A stretch of DNA of 64,000 bases, taken from positions 11,728,001 to 11,792,000 of the forward strand of contig NC_063992.1 of the NCBI RefSeq assembly GCF_932276165.1. Reading direction: 5' to 3'. Below are positions 27,701 through 42,700 of the stretch, piece by piece (position 1 is the stretch's first letter; each line of letters begins with the position of its first letter). Below the pieces are notes generated by a model. It was not told where the DNA came from and did not search any database. It saw only the letters and a program-made list of their open reading frames with translations. Both the position numbers and the translations under genes were made by a program. Source of the DNA: Plutella xylostella (Eukaryota; Arthropoda; Insecta; Lepidoptera; Plutellidae).

Positions 27701-30700
27701 TACTATAAACATAAACTGTCATTTTTGCAAACAATGATAATCTGCCAACTGCGGTGGTGCGCAACCTGCGAACCAACCCAACCCAACCTACCTTCTTAAA
27801 CACAAACGGCTCGTCATTATAAACCGGATTGATGGCGTTATTAGGGACCGTCCGTGTCCGGTATCGCTTGCGCACGGTGTCGGCGGGCAGGCCGAACAGC
27901 TCCACGTCCACGTACGTGCTGGCGCGGCGGTCCGACAGCAGCTGAGCGGAGACCACGCGCACGGACAGAGAGCCCGCGATTATGCCGTCTACGGTCGACT
28001 CGGCGAACGGGTCTAGACGACGGTCCTGAGGGGTGAGAGGAGTTAGCACAGGATGATAAACTACCTAGGATTGGGTAAGTAACTAACTTTATGTAATCTC
28101 TATATGTAACTAGGATAATTGCCTATGCCTAATGTGAATATCAGTTAATTTAAAGAAATATTTATGCTTTTAGTGAAACAGTAATATGTTTTTTATTTAT
28201 AGCGTCAGATTTTACATTTGAGTAACAGTGAATACGGTGCATTTTCTATGCGAGACATTTTACATTGAAGATTTTTTTTTATAACGCCTTGCTTATTAAT
28301 TTTCAGTGTCACCTTGCAGTGAAGCCATGTTGCAGTAATAAATGAAAGCTATAATAATAATGATTGAATGGCGGTGGTCTCGGTACCTTTGCCGGGAAGG
28401 CATGTTGCAGTAACAAATAAAAGCGACAATGAATGAATGTCGATGGTGGTGGTACGGTCAGGTGCAGAGAAATACCCATAGTAACAATTCTTCTGAGGGG
28501 TTCAGGTTTCTCTGCCCTTTACAATTTAATAATTTAATTTAATAATTCGTAAATAAGTACCGACATATTTTTCTTTTATTTATATTTTTCAATTGTTTAA
28601 ATTAAGACCGACGTCTTCTCTCTATTGTGTACGCCTCATGGCAAAGCATGGCATGTTCTAACTTACATATAAGACCATTGTAAAACTAACCTGTGTTTAT
28701 GCAAATAAATTGAATTTGAATTTGAATTTTACTGTACCTTCCGTCGCATGAACTCTGGCTTGAGCAGGTAGCCGCAGCGGCGCTGGTACTCGAACACGCC
28801 CAGGTTCAGCATCATGGCCACGTCCAGCGTCTGGAAGTTCAGCGCCACCAGCTGGCACCCCGCGTTCCAGAACACCTGCGGAAGAAAGTCAAAGTTTAAC
28901 CTATTGTTTCCCACTGCTATTAAATATTATAGAAGGGAAAATTGAATGGAAAAGAGGAAGAGGAAGAACAACGACCAAGAACATCATGGTTTTAAAACAT
29001 AAAGACATGGACCGGATCAAAGGACATTGTCACACTCAAGAGAATGGCACAAAATAGAAAATTATTTTGCATGATGATCGCCGACATCCGTTAGGATATG
29101 GCACCGAAAGAAGAAAGAATCCCACTGCTGGGAAAAAGTCTATTCTTGGGTCTTCCTCCCATCCCTGTATATGGCCTCCTCTTTCCAGTTCCTACAAAAG
29201 GCATCCAAACATTCGCCATCTTCTTCATAGATACATTGATATTCTTTATTTATAATGTGTGAATTAATGTAATATTAGTGTATCTTTTTATGGAACGCCA
29301 GGTCTATTTACAAAAATGTTTGTAAAATTATTAGTAAGGCTGTTTGTTTCCTGAATAAAATAAATAAAATAAAATAAAATGTCTCATTTGTTACATAAAT
29401 CATTGTAAATTTAAAAATTATCTAAATTTTAGTAATTATAGTTCAAGTCCACAGCAACCTTTTCTTTAGTAAGTTACAAGTTTTCGTCAGAAGTAGCGTA
29501 ACAAGTGACTGTCATAGACAGTTATAGTCGAGTATATGTATAGTGCACCGTATGTATTTATTTATTTAATACTTTATTGCACAAATATAACATAAGTGTA
29601 CAAAACGTGGACAAAATGCTAAAAGCATTTTCTACCAGCCAACCTACACCACCTACGGTATGTAGGACACGACAGAGGCGCCACTACCTGCGGCATGAAG
29701 TTGGTGCTCTTGACGCGCGTGCCGGCCGGGTACACGCGCGACAGCTGCTGCTTGTTGTAGTTCACGAACTCCACGGGCCGCTCCTTCAGCAGCGCCGTCG
29801 CCTGCCGCTCGTCGAACGACGACATCTCGTAGAAGCGGCTCTTCTCTGAAACACGGAACGAGATAGTTGGGATGTTTGTAGAATAGCATTTGCAAGAAGA
29901 CTGTCGCAGACGGATGTGTTATGTGTAGAATAGCATTTAAAAGAACACTGTTGCAGACGGTTGTGTTGTTTGTAGAATAGCATTTGTAAGAAGACTGCTA
30001 CAGACGATTGTGTTGTTTGTAGAATAGCATCTGTAAGAAGACTGAAACAGACGGTTGTGTTGTTTGCAGAATAGCAATAGAAGAAGACTGTTACAGATGG
30101 ATGTGTTATGTGTAGAATAGTATTTGTAAGAAGACTGCTACAAACGGTTGTGTTGTTTTTAGAATAGCATTTGCAAATACTCTTATTTTCCGATATTTCG
30201 CTGTGTGTGTGTGTGTGTGTGTGTGCACGTACTGTCGGCGGCGTCGAAGCTGCTGAAGTGCACGGGCTGCACATAGTTCACTAGGGCAGACAGCTCGGCG
30301 CCGGCGTGCGTCTCCCGCTCCTCGTCCGACGCGGGCGCCGCGTCCTCGCCCGACGATGATGACGATGATGATGAAGACGACTGACGCGCGAGACGGGGCT
30401 GCAGACATAAGGATAGGGGATATTAGACAAAAGAATGGCGTAGATGTAATGTTTGACAAAATGAATTTAGATTTTATTAAGAAACACACTCATATTGTTG
30501 TAAATATACCTACATCATTATTTGGGGCTTTGATGACTTTTGAATTGTGCATATCTACGTAAAACAGGATATTGCATTGTGTTCTCTTTTGTCTTTATTC
30601 AATCACATAGCGAGTATTTTAACACTACATTCTTATTGATGAATGAAATCGTGAAATTGCTAATAAAAACACTCCTGTTTCTAGCGCTAACTGCAGGACA

Positions 30701-33700
30701 TAATGTCACACAAAAATCTACAGCGTGTCCGACTAATTCCTAAAATCAAGTTTACATTCGCCACTAACATGGATTCTCCGCCGTATGAACTCTTCAAAAA
30801 ATCATCTGAAATTACAATAAACGTTTAAATAATTTACCGTATCTATAAATTCAAACATTACATACATATGCAAGGACATTAAAGAACTTGATTTACAATT
30901 ATTTATTTGAAAAGGATGCTTGTGAAAGTCTTCACGAGGGTTTTTCTGCTCAGTTATTCGCAACGAAATAATTAATCCCTTCGGTAAGCAATCGGTCGGA
31001 TGATGTCGATGAAAATAAAACCATATGTCATATTCTAATTAATCTGTACCATCGTCGCCCCCACATATGTACAAGTATTAACTTCAGGTGTTACATACAT
31101 ACCTTTATGTAATTAATAATTTTAACCTGACATAATTTTAATTTTAATTAAACTTCTATGTACCCAACGTGATATTATTATTATTTTACCTTCTGCGTGA
31201 GATGCAGGTCCCCATTGCCAGTGACGGCGGGGACGGGGTCCGCGGGCTCGGCGGGCTCAACGAGCTCGGGCTCGGGCTCGGGGGCCGCGGGGGCGGCGGC
31301 GGGGGGCGCGGGGGGCGCGGCGCGCTTGTGGTGGTGCTTCTTCTTGTTCTTGATGATGATCTTGCGCCGCAGCGCCGACGGCGGCGGCAGCTCGCCTCCT
31401 GAAGCGTTATGTTACTCGTCATACATTTTACAACACAATTTTCACTAAAATAAACATAATAAATACTTACTATGTTAAGCACTTTACAACAAAAAAAGAG
31501 GGATTTATAAGGATTTTATGCCGTTAAGGCTATTTTTCTTATTTGATAATGGTAACAGAACCAAAACATTTGGTCATTCACCAGACTTAATTAAGTAAAT
31601 ACTGCTATCATTTCCTAGTAGAGTATTTCAGTCAAAACAACCAATACAGACATCTTCAGCCTTGAAGCGGTGTAGCTTTGAAGGAAAGCAAATGTTTAAA
31701 ACTTACGTGAGTAATACAAAGAGTGAATAAAGACAGTCGGTCCAGTAAACAAACAGTGGCGCGTGTGTCCACGGCGCGACGACAAACAAACAAACAGACG
31801 CGACGTTTACTCAGTACGGCTCTGGACGTTTCTAACACGCCAAGTGGGACAAGCAAACAAAACTACAGTGTAAGCGTGGAACTTTTAGGAATGCTTTTTG
31901 GATTAAGGCTTTAATATGCGTAATTGTGTTAATGCCACACATAGTAGATAGGTTTTACAACATGTCACAGTTAGAAATACTAGTAGATATGGATTCACAG
32001 TAGGGTGGAATCCTGGTGATAGTCTCTGATAAAATTGCACACTATGGCTTGGAATTTGGATGTTATAAGATCTTACATTTGACATTCTTGTATCCGCACA
32101 GATTATAAGCGTGTGCTGCTCTGTTAGACGACCGAATGGTGTAGTGTTTAGTGACTCTGACTGCTATCCCCGGCCGGGGCAGATATTTGTTTTAAGACAG
32201 AAATTTGTACTCGGCTTTAGGGTGTTAATATTATAATGTGTTATGTATGTAACTGCTTAGATATCAGAAGGGCTAGCAAGGGGCTCAATTAAGACGTGTA
32301 TAGTGTATTTTTTTGTGTATGTATAACTAACATTAGCTTAAGATAAATGTAATACTAACACTTTTTTGGATCGTTGGTCCGTATTAAACGTTTAATAATA
32401 ATAATAAATAGTGGTGTCCGATACCCATATCACAAGCTCTGCCTGGCCTGGGATGGGATGGTGTGTATGTAGTTACCTGGCACGAGCGGGTGCGAGTCGA
32501 GCGCGCGGTCCAGCAGCATGTCCCCGAAGATCTCGCGGCAGTACGTCGCGATCTTCGCCTGCTGGCGCGGGTTGCAGTGGTTCTCGAAGCTGCACAACCG
32601 AACACACAACACTATTAGCTATTATACTACTGCAAAATACCATTATACACAATACAATACAACTTTATTGAAAAAAAAAACAACATACATTACATAACAA
32701 AGAAAGGGTAAGCATAATAGGCGGCCTTATCGCAAGAAGCGACCTCATCTCTTCCAGGCAACCTATGGGTGAATGAAATACTTATGGAGTATAAAAGAGG
32801 TCTTATGCGTTTTATGTGATGAGGTCATTCGTAATGACCTAAAGTAATCGACATAAGTAGCTATTAAAATATGCAAGCTGGCGCGACGTTACAGTGGGCC
32901 GGCTGAATAAGGAATAATAGATGAGCAGAGGAAGAGAAAAGAGCTGGAAGTGTCCGACTGGTCAGAATTGGCACAGAATAGAGAAGATTGGCGCACTTTA
33001 ATGTCGGAGGCCAAGATCCACTTCGGGTCGCTGAGCCAGCGGAGTAGTAGTAGTAGATGAGCAGAGGGGTAGACTACATATTACTGGAGTGGACCGTCAT
33101 TAGACAAGTAGCCGGTAGTGGCTGGATCAGGAAGGCCGACAGAGTGTTGTGGCGGTCCGTAAAAGTGGACTGTGATCAAGTTGATTACGAAATGCTTTCT
33201 ATTTTTTTAATTGTGATGTAGACTTTAAGTGTGTGTTATCCAACACACGAATTATACAGGTGCAGTGGCCGCGTGGAAGTTTCTGAAGGGTTGTTATCGC
33301 GCCCGCGGCGTTCTGTCTGTGCGAACCAACTGTTGATCTGGGAGCTACAATCACAAGCCAAGTCTTCACATTTAGACTTTTAATTAAATTCTACCAACCT
33401 ATATTAAATACATTATATACTTTTCTCCCTCACTGGATGCTGCTGTGTAAATTTTAAGTTAGGAAATAGTAAATGGCAGATAACATAACTGAGAGTTGTC
33501 TCTAGCTATACATATTATTATGCCACAGAATGCGATTAATGCGAGTTTATGAGTGTACTGTATCCAAGTAAAAAAATTAAAAAAAAAACCTTCTCGTTAG
33601 AGAAGTACTTAAGTTCCTTGACTGTATCTGACGTAGGTACTTACCCTAAGTGTGACGTGATGTACCTGGTATGCTGCAGTGTCGTGTGTAGTACCTGAGT

Positions 33701-36700
33701 ATGACGTACTGTACCTACATGTGACGTGTAGTACCTACATGTGACGTGCAGTACCTGAGTATGACGGGGCAGTCGGAGGTCTTGAAGGCGGCCTCGGCGA
33801 TGGCCTCGAGCACGTCTCTGGCGGGCACCTCGGGCACGAACGTGTAGCCGTGCACGATCACCGGCTCCTCCGTGCGCCCGTTCCAGAAGTCCAGCTCCAC
33901 GCACCTGCAGCCACACCAAATTGTTTTACTGTGTTGCTATTGGAAGAGGGCAGGTCTATCGTGGGCCCAAGTGAAGGAGGCGGCTCAAGATAGGGAAGCG
34001 TGGCGAAGAATGTCTGTAGCCCTAAGCTCCACAGGGGAGTAACAGGACTATAAGTAAGTAAGTAAGCTATTGGTCCACTTAATTTATTGCTCCGTTGCTA
34101 TTGGCCCTAACAATAACGAATCACACTCTGTTAATATCGAAAATGTGCAAGAGACATAATCAGTAACCGTTTGTTTAAAAAAATTGGCTATAGTATGTAA
34201 TCAATCTACAGTGTGTAAATCGGGCTTTAGTCTCAGTGTAGTATACTATGTGAGCCGCTCCAAGAGAGCCGCACTTCACAAGCAAAAAATAAGTATATCT
34301 GATGTATGTAACCAAGAGAGAATAATGAGGATAACGATGCAATAAGGTCAATTTAATATTTCTTTCCTAAAAAAATTGGGAATATTTATCAAATTAATTT
34401 GTTGGGTTAAATTAGTCTAATGATGATGACTTGCCGTGGATGTAAATTTTCCGCCCCACGGCAACGTGAGAATCGGAATGTTTTCCAACTTACATAGATT
34501 ATGTGGTCAAATATTGAGAGTGCGTAATGACAGATGTCATTAGAGGAGCGCCGGAAGTGGCTTCTGATTCGTCGAGCGAGTGACAACACGTGAGTTCACA
34601 CACGTGTTTACTTTGTCGTTAATAGTTATCATTATTTGTCGTTATTATTATTGAATTTAAATTATCATCAAGGTTGAATGCACTTTATATCATACGAGTA
34701 CCTACTATCCTCCGAGAAAGTTTTAGTCGGGAGTTTGTTAGTTTGTTGTGGGTTCCGCCATAGATACACGTACAGAAACACACAACACACATTATGTCGG
34801 CGAATGTTCCCAGTGCATCACTCATCTGGGATCGCGTGACCATCTATCACGTCAGATCCACGTCGGGAGGCCTAATCCAACTTGGTGAAATGCGAAGTTT
34901 CGTAGAGCTGTCCTTTAAAGCAAGAGTGGGCCTCCAGGCACTTCGCTTCACTGCACTGATCGATTCACAGCTGATGACAGTGGAGCGTCAGCGCTCAGCG
35001 CACAGTTTTGTACAGTTCATGTGAGCCTCAAAGTGAAATACCTAAACATGGATTTCAAATCTAAAACTGAATTGATTGATCTACCATATCGTCACTTTTC
35101 ATAATCCATCATAACAACCCACGCGTTGCAAGAGTTAGTCTAAAATCGATTAGTCGGCGCTTTCAATAAATATAACGACCTTCAGGCCGAAATTAACTAC
35201 AATATCAGCTGAAAATAATCTGTCTATCCACTTACTGGGTTTTAATCTATTTTGCCACCGCGACGCGGAGTGGCGGGGGGTAGGGGGGGGGGGGTTCCAT
35301 CACTGCACTGGCTTCAAGTTGTGCCCTCAGATGCATTTCCAAGTAAAACACATGGAAACACAAAAGCCTTATAATTAAGTTCTTGGCAACGTTAAAATAT
35401 TGTCAGCGAACAAATTTAGTTTTACGGCAAGCATAATAAGTTTTGTTTTATCGCTGTTCATTAATAATATTAACGATGTAATTTTCGGGCTGGCACGTAG
35501 GGAAATTGACATCGTTTTATGACTAAACAGACACATTTTTATGAGCTAATCTATCATTAATCGATAATATATAAACTTGGTTATTGTGCTATAAATAATT
35601 TTGAAAATAAATGTCAATTCGTCACGTGTGATGAATGGCCGAGGTCACGAGTTAGTCAACTCTACGTTATCAGGTGGCCGTTATTACTAAATAATCGATT
35701 ATTTACATTGTATTACTCAGAAAGACTGATTGCGTATATTAAATTATATGTTGGTGTGAAATATTGATAAGTTTGTTTTATTAAAAACAAACCTAGATGT
35801 ACCTACTTAACTAAGAATTAATTAAGTAGGAAGGTTTTTAACTGTAATTATAATTTTGTTGTGTAATTGTGTGGCTATGGCCAGATCTCGACAGAGTATT
35901 GTGACCACTTGTGGCGGCCCTCCTTGCCATGTAGTGGGAGAGACAGTGTAGCAGTGTGTGTGTGTGCGTGTTTGTGCGTGCGTGTGTGTGTGTGTGTGTG
36001 CGTGTGTGACCTGCAGCCGGCGAGCAGCGTCTGGCGGTAGATCTCGACGGAGCTCTTGCCGGTGATCTGGTGGCCGGTGAGGTAGGTGTTGTGCGAGCTG
36101 TTGATGTAGTAGTGCGCCAGCGGCTGGTCCAGGTCCAGCGCCTCCACGCGGTGCGCCGCCACCGCGCCGCTGTCCGCCGACAGCAGGAACCTGCCGGGGG
36201 GAGAGGGGGGAGGGACCGTCAGCATACTGACACATGTCAACATACATATGTCGCAGGCACCTGGTTTAATCTCCTTTTCGTTCAATCAACAATGAACAAT
36301 GTGACGCTTGCACAATCAACGTTCGGCCTAGTCATACAACTGAATAGCGCCATCCAATGAACGGGCTAGTCGTTCAATCAAAAATGAGATTAAACCAGAA
36401 TATGCCTACGACACATACATAATATGCTCACGAATCCTCGAAGGGGTAGTCAGAGACACACAAGCGAGTCATCCGCTTTTCGCTGTACTGTACTTGAACT
36501 GATAGTTCGCCAGCTGTATCGCCGTTTTTAAATGAGTACAATGCACTTAGGGTGCTTGAATCTAGATGTGCAAACGACCACGATGTTTTCATTCACCACC
36601 TAAGAACAATATCATAAAGTCTAATTTGAGATAGCATAAATTTAACTTCCACACAAAAACATTGCATTTCGGAAACAAGGGAGCAGTGACTGTCACATAA

Positions 36701-39700
36701 AGATGTTTACTTTATGGCACTGTTAAAATTCGGCTTACAAATAAATTATTACACAAAATACAGTTCACTATGTGAATGTTAAAGTCATAAAATCTCCATC
36801 TCATCGTGATCCCACGATAACATACATGTTAACTGCGATTGCAAATTTGCTATTTACTAAAATTGGGTAGGGTGACCCCGACGTGAGCAATCAAAATATT
36901 GAAACGGCTGAGTAAATATATTGACATTTCTAGATGGATTCCAACAACTGTGAACTTGAATAGGCAGTCGGGACGCTCCTCATCCCTCTGGACCGACAAC
37001 CTTTTTCAGGAAGCCAGTAATAGCTAATTGCATGAGAAAGGCCAAAGAAAGAGGAGCCTATGTTCATCAGTGGACGATTAAATCGTCCTACAGGGAGGCG
37101 AAACAGACTATTAAATCCCCTGTTACTAGTGCTAGAGTTTAAGTTAGTTTTATTTTTTCATGTTATCTATAATTTTTGTATTTTTAAAATGTATTGTGTT
37201 TAGTTTATAATATGACGATGATGATGGCCACTGATGCCTGAAACAAAGGATTATTATCATTAAATGGCCTTATTCTAACCGAGCAGCTGTGTATACAGTG
37301 TGTTACCTCAGGAAGCCGTCGGGCGTCATCTGGTCCCTGCTGACGTGGCAGGGGTTCCGCTCGTGCGTGCGCAGCAGCTCGGCGGCGCGCGCGCGGTCGG
37401 CGTACGGGTGCAGGATCTCGTTGAGCCGCGGGTCGCGCTGCACGCCGTTCAGGAAGCCCGCCAGCGCCGCCGCCGACAGCACCGGCTTGCCGCCCGAGCT
37501 GGACAACACACCACGTATTGTAAATAAATAAATATGTGGGACATCTCACACACGGCCATCCGACCCCAAGCTAGGCAGAACCTGTGTTATGGGTATCGGA
37601 CAGCTGATATATCTACACAAATACATAGATAGATAGATACTTAATATAAATATCAACACCCAAGACCCGAGTACAAATATCTGTCTTTAACCAAATATCT
37701 GCCCCAGCCGGGAATCGAACCCGGGACCATCGGCTCAGTAGTCAGGGTCACTAACCACTACGCCATTCGGTCGTCGTAAAATAAACACCATATATCAAAG
37801 ACATTGATCAGAACTCTTCTGCGCGCGACAGTCGTAAGTCGCGATGTAGTGAATGGTATCTTTTACAGAGTCAATAATAAGTGGTAATTGTTAAACTGCA
37901 GTTAATTTTGGTAGAAACAATACAAAGCGGGAAGATCGAAGTACGGGATTTTTAACACAGAGTTGTTATATCCTCTAATGTATTATCTCGTAGGTATGAT
38001 ATCTTTGGGGGATCACTATAGAAATCAAAAACTAGTGGACGACAGTTGTCACGTGAGCCCAGCGTTTTACCTAAGCTCTGGAGGTCTGCGCTAACCACAA
38101 TATCTCTACTCTATCCCATCGCATTAAACTTGTCAACTCTCGTCCAGCCCCCGTATTATGTAACTCCGAGTGGGGTTGGTTGGTATAAAATGGCTGACAA
38201 CTTAGAGCATTATTCATTAATAACTTTTTACTGACTTATCTGATTTCACAAACGTTTATGTTGAATGTAAGGATATATTGGTAGGCTCCTTGCATATTTA
38301 TTTCACTAAGATTTTTGGTGTTTTCGGTTAATAAGTCTCTAAGTTGATACCAATTATCACCGGTTGCTAACTCTCAAAAAGTTACAAAATACGGGGGCAG
38401 TCCCCCTGCTGCCCTCACTCACATCTGGTTGAAGAGCTGCGTGACCTCGTCGCGCTGCGTGAGGCACTTGTAGAAGGTGAAGAAGTCCTCGAAGGTGAAC
38501 TTGTCCACGTGCAGCCGGTCGTCCTTTCCGCAGGGCAGCCCGCCCGCGCCCAGCGCCGCCTCGACCCGCCGCCGGTCCTCCTTGCTGCTCGCGAACAGAC
38601 GCACGATGCTGCAACCAACGTGTCGCGTCACTAGCGGTACACCGGGTGTGACGTCACTAGCGGTACACCGTGTGTGACGTCACTAGCGGTACACCGTGTG
38701 TGACGTCACTAGCGGTACACCGGGTGTGACGTCACTAGCGGTACACCGTGTGTGACGTCACTAGCGGTACACCGGGTGTGACGTCACTAGCGGTACACCG
38801 TGTGTGACGTCACTAGCGGTACACCGTGTGTGACGTCACTAGCGGTACACCGGGTGTGACGTCACTAGCGGTACACCGTGTGTGACGTCACTAGCGGTAC
38901 AGGCCAGGCTTGTGTATTTTAGTTATTTCCATAGTGTTATGTCTTACGGAATTATATTGTGGGGACGGGCGGCTGATATTAATCAAATTTTTGTTCTGCA
39001 AAAACGAGCAATTCGAGCCATTTATGTATTAGGATCTAGAATTTCATTAAGAGACAGGTTTAAGGAAATAGGTATACTAACCGTTCCATGTCAATATATT
39101 TATGAAAATATTATGTATGTTCGTAAAAACTTAAATTCATTTAGTAAAGTAGGAGCCATTCACGGTATTGAGACCAGAAACAAAAATAAGTTGCTCTTTC
39201 CCACTCTCAGACTTTCGAAAACAAACACATCATTCATGGGAACTGTATACGCTTTTATAATAAATTATCAAATGAAACACTTAGCCTAACTGAGACTAAA
39301 TTTAAGAATTTTGTAAAAACGACATTATGTAGTAAAGCTTATTATAGTTTAAATGATTATCTAAACGACAAAAACGCGTGGTCTTGTCCAACTCAGCTAA
39401 GGCATTTGGAAAAATAAAATGGATATGCTTGAGTAAAATTGTATTAACTAGATATAAGTAAAATTGTATATTAGTTATAAGAAAAAGTTGAAAAGATGCT
39501 CGAGGAGTTTCTTTCGCTCCTTAATGACGGGGCCTTTGTGAAATGGTGGTAGATTATGACGTTTGACAAGTAATTCTAAGATTCTACGTCAAAAAAATAA
39601 ACGATTTCATTTCAATAAACGATTTCATTTCATTTCAAACACCGGGTGTGACGTCACTAGCGGTACACCGTGTGTGACGTCAGTAAGGAATTCATAAAGA

Positions 39701-42700
39701 TGATAACAAAAGACAACAGCGTAGTTATTAGAGGGACCGCCGTCGCCGAGCGATCTGCGACGCTTCAGATTATCTCGCGTGTACGTGACCCCACATAAAC
39801 TGGAATATCTAGCAGTCCTTTGCAAATCCGTACCTTCTACAGAAAAAGTGTTATACTATGCTGTGTTCATGGAACATTTTTATCAAATATGTAGGTATAA
39901 ATTGTAAAAACGAGCGTTAAGGAGCTTTTAATACCTACTTAAGTAGATTACATTAGCATGTTCTCAATAAACCGTACATAAACGCCCGCGACGCAGCCCC
40001 GTGACTCATCTGGCGTTAGCTTCATTACTTCTTGCTGTATGCATAATCGTTTTGCAATGTTTTAATTAGCAACGTTAGAAATGCGCCAAATTAAATAAAC
40101 AATTAGCTGCAAATAATACATTTGTGACAAACAATGGAGTGCTACATAAATGAATTCGGGAACCCGCCTCTTACCGCACTCGCAGCTTGGCCACTGTAGT
40201 TTGCAATGCCATTTATTGATTGTATTGATCATATCGTTATTAAAACATAACTCTGAATATGCAACAAGGCAATTAGCTAACTATTTCTATTATGTGTAGA
40301 GAAAGGGTTAAAGCTAGTAGAGGGATGTAGTTCCATTAGTATTGACACATGGACAATAGAGTGCCGTCGTCATTTCATTACCGCAGAGGGGAGAGGGGGT
40401 GAGTAGGCGGGGGGGGGGCAGGAACGAGGAGTCTTGTACGTAAAAGGATGGCATTCAAGGTAGTACTTAAAACACTTTCAAAACTATGTACACTGAAGAG
40501 ATCCTGTCTAAATACGAGAACAGCTACCTACATACATAATATATGTGAATAAAATGTACACATTTTAATATTTTGTACATGTTGTACGTACATAAGAACA
40601 AAATAAAATACACAAGTTGAATTATAAATCATTCCGTGTCTGCGATCCGCTGTAACAGGGGCAGGCTGTATGATACAGAGCGACCCTAGAATTAGCATCA
40701 GCTAATAACCGTAATGAATAAATAATAAACCCATCCATCTTTGATGAAAATTGAGTTTGTTGAAGTAAAATATTCCGATACACGAGCACGCCTCGAGCCG
40801 CGAACAACCGCCTCATTATCGACGGCATTATTAGGCAAGTACATCGATTTCAAAATCACAAAGCTAAATCTGTGAGCGCCGAGTAGTAGTAAAACATGAT
40901 TTAGTGCCGACATGATTATGTTGACGAGTCATTAGCGAGAGTGCTCGATGTGTCTGTGTTCCCGGGCGGGCGCGGGGGCGGGGGCGGGGGTGGGGTGCCT
41001 CCACGCAACAGGTGGAGTCTCAGCCGCGGCGGGAGATTACACGGGATCGGCCGCGTAATGCCGCCATCGCCACCGAGCGGAGTGTGTCGTCAACGTTTTA
41101 TGTGCAGCCGCAGTTGGAGCACACTCCACGAGGCCCGCGACCCTCACCTCCCCCCACACTCCACGTAGGTACTGCCTCTAGGTTCTTCATGTAACAATAA
41201 ATCATGGACCCGGTTGATTACCCTGCGGCCCGCTGTCCTGTCGGGGTCTCGGCATGCAGAGTATTGCTGTTTCCTGCACCACTACTCTAGGGGCTGTATT
41301 TCAGTCTGCTTATTTAGAGAAACGGTGGGGGTAACATGACGTATTAGGTACCTCTAGTATCTCTACCGCGCTAACAAGCATGTCGCGCAATTTGCGTAAA
41401 TGAGAAAGCTCACAGTCGGCGGCTAACAGTATTACTACTACTGTGAACTCAGCCTAAAATGTTCAATTGCAATGTCACAAGAGTTTACTGTATAATGTGT
41501 AGTGTACGTGTTGAGGGATCTCGCAGCCTCGTCGACGCGGCGTGCGGTCGTGTCTAGGGGACACGCACGTGGTCATATGCAGTATTGTGAGTTAAGGCTT
41601 TCTTAGACGCAATCCTAATTGGGTAGATTCTTGATTAGTTATACACCTGAGCGTCCCTAGATATGTACCAGATTGCAGTCTACATGGAACTGTTTGCACG
41701 TCTATCGGCGCCGGTTGTATACTTATAAAGTTTGAGGCATACAGATAGGTGCCATTAGCTAGCTTTCAACATCGATACGCACAGACTTACTTTACAGAGC
41801 CTATAAGGGTTTAATAGCATGCGTTTTACAGGATCAATGTTATAGTTACGGTGGTTTGGATCCTACAGTAGTAGAAATACATAGGTAGGTGGTAGTGGGT
41901 ACTCACTTCTTGACCTGTATGTAGCCCTGCTTGTCGCGGCGGAGCGCGATGCGCGCGTGCAGCTTCTCCAGCGCGCCCAGCGCCGACGCCGTCAGCTGGT
42001 TCAGGTTGTACGCCAGCGCGAACAGCTCGCGCGTCCACAGCTGCGGGGGAGGGGGGTCAGACAGCGAAACAAAAACAAAAGTTCCAGGGCCTGAAGGGCG
42101 CTATTAAGATGTGACAAAAGTTCACCGTCGCGCTCGCTCTTGAGGCTGCGCGTAGTGAGTGAGCGCGATGAAAAACTCTTGTCACGTCTTAAATGCGCCC
42201 CGTACTAGCCCTTCTGAGCGCTACTGCAGACAGAGATAGCGACAGTTGTCATATTCTTTTAAGGCTGTCGATGACAAACACTATACGTCTGGGAAAGGGT
42301 TTGTCACTGTGTGGTGAAAGAATTAGCCAGTCCGATTAGTGTATTACGTGACTCGAGGATGCTCCTTACATGAACTCCAGAGTAGTCATACTAACGGTAT
42401 ATAGATTTAATACAACAGATCGTGTCATGGTCAGGGCTTCGTAAGCTAGAGTAACATCCAGGATACGACAAAAGATAAATAACAATGATACCGAAATATA
42501 AGTAGCCATTCTGCCTATTTTACTTTAACACACATTGCGTTTGGTGTGAATTAAAATATCGGTCCATAGAAAAAGCGGCACCGCGCAGGTGTTCCGCGGG
42601 CTGGTGTTGACAATAACCGCACGCCTCATTACTTCACAATTTACACAACATTCATTATAATTTACAACTCTTTATCACCTCCACACGTGTGCTCGAGGTG

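Noticed and set aside
35822..36285. Minus-strand ORFs extending past exon 7
   Set aside because: Only 36011-36190 is coding; the extensions are CA-repeat intron sequence.
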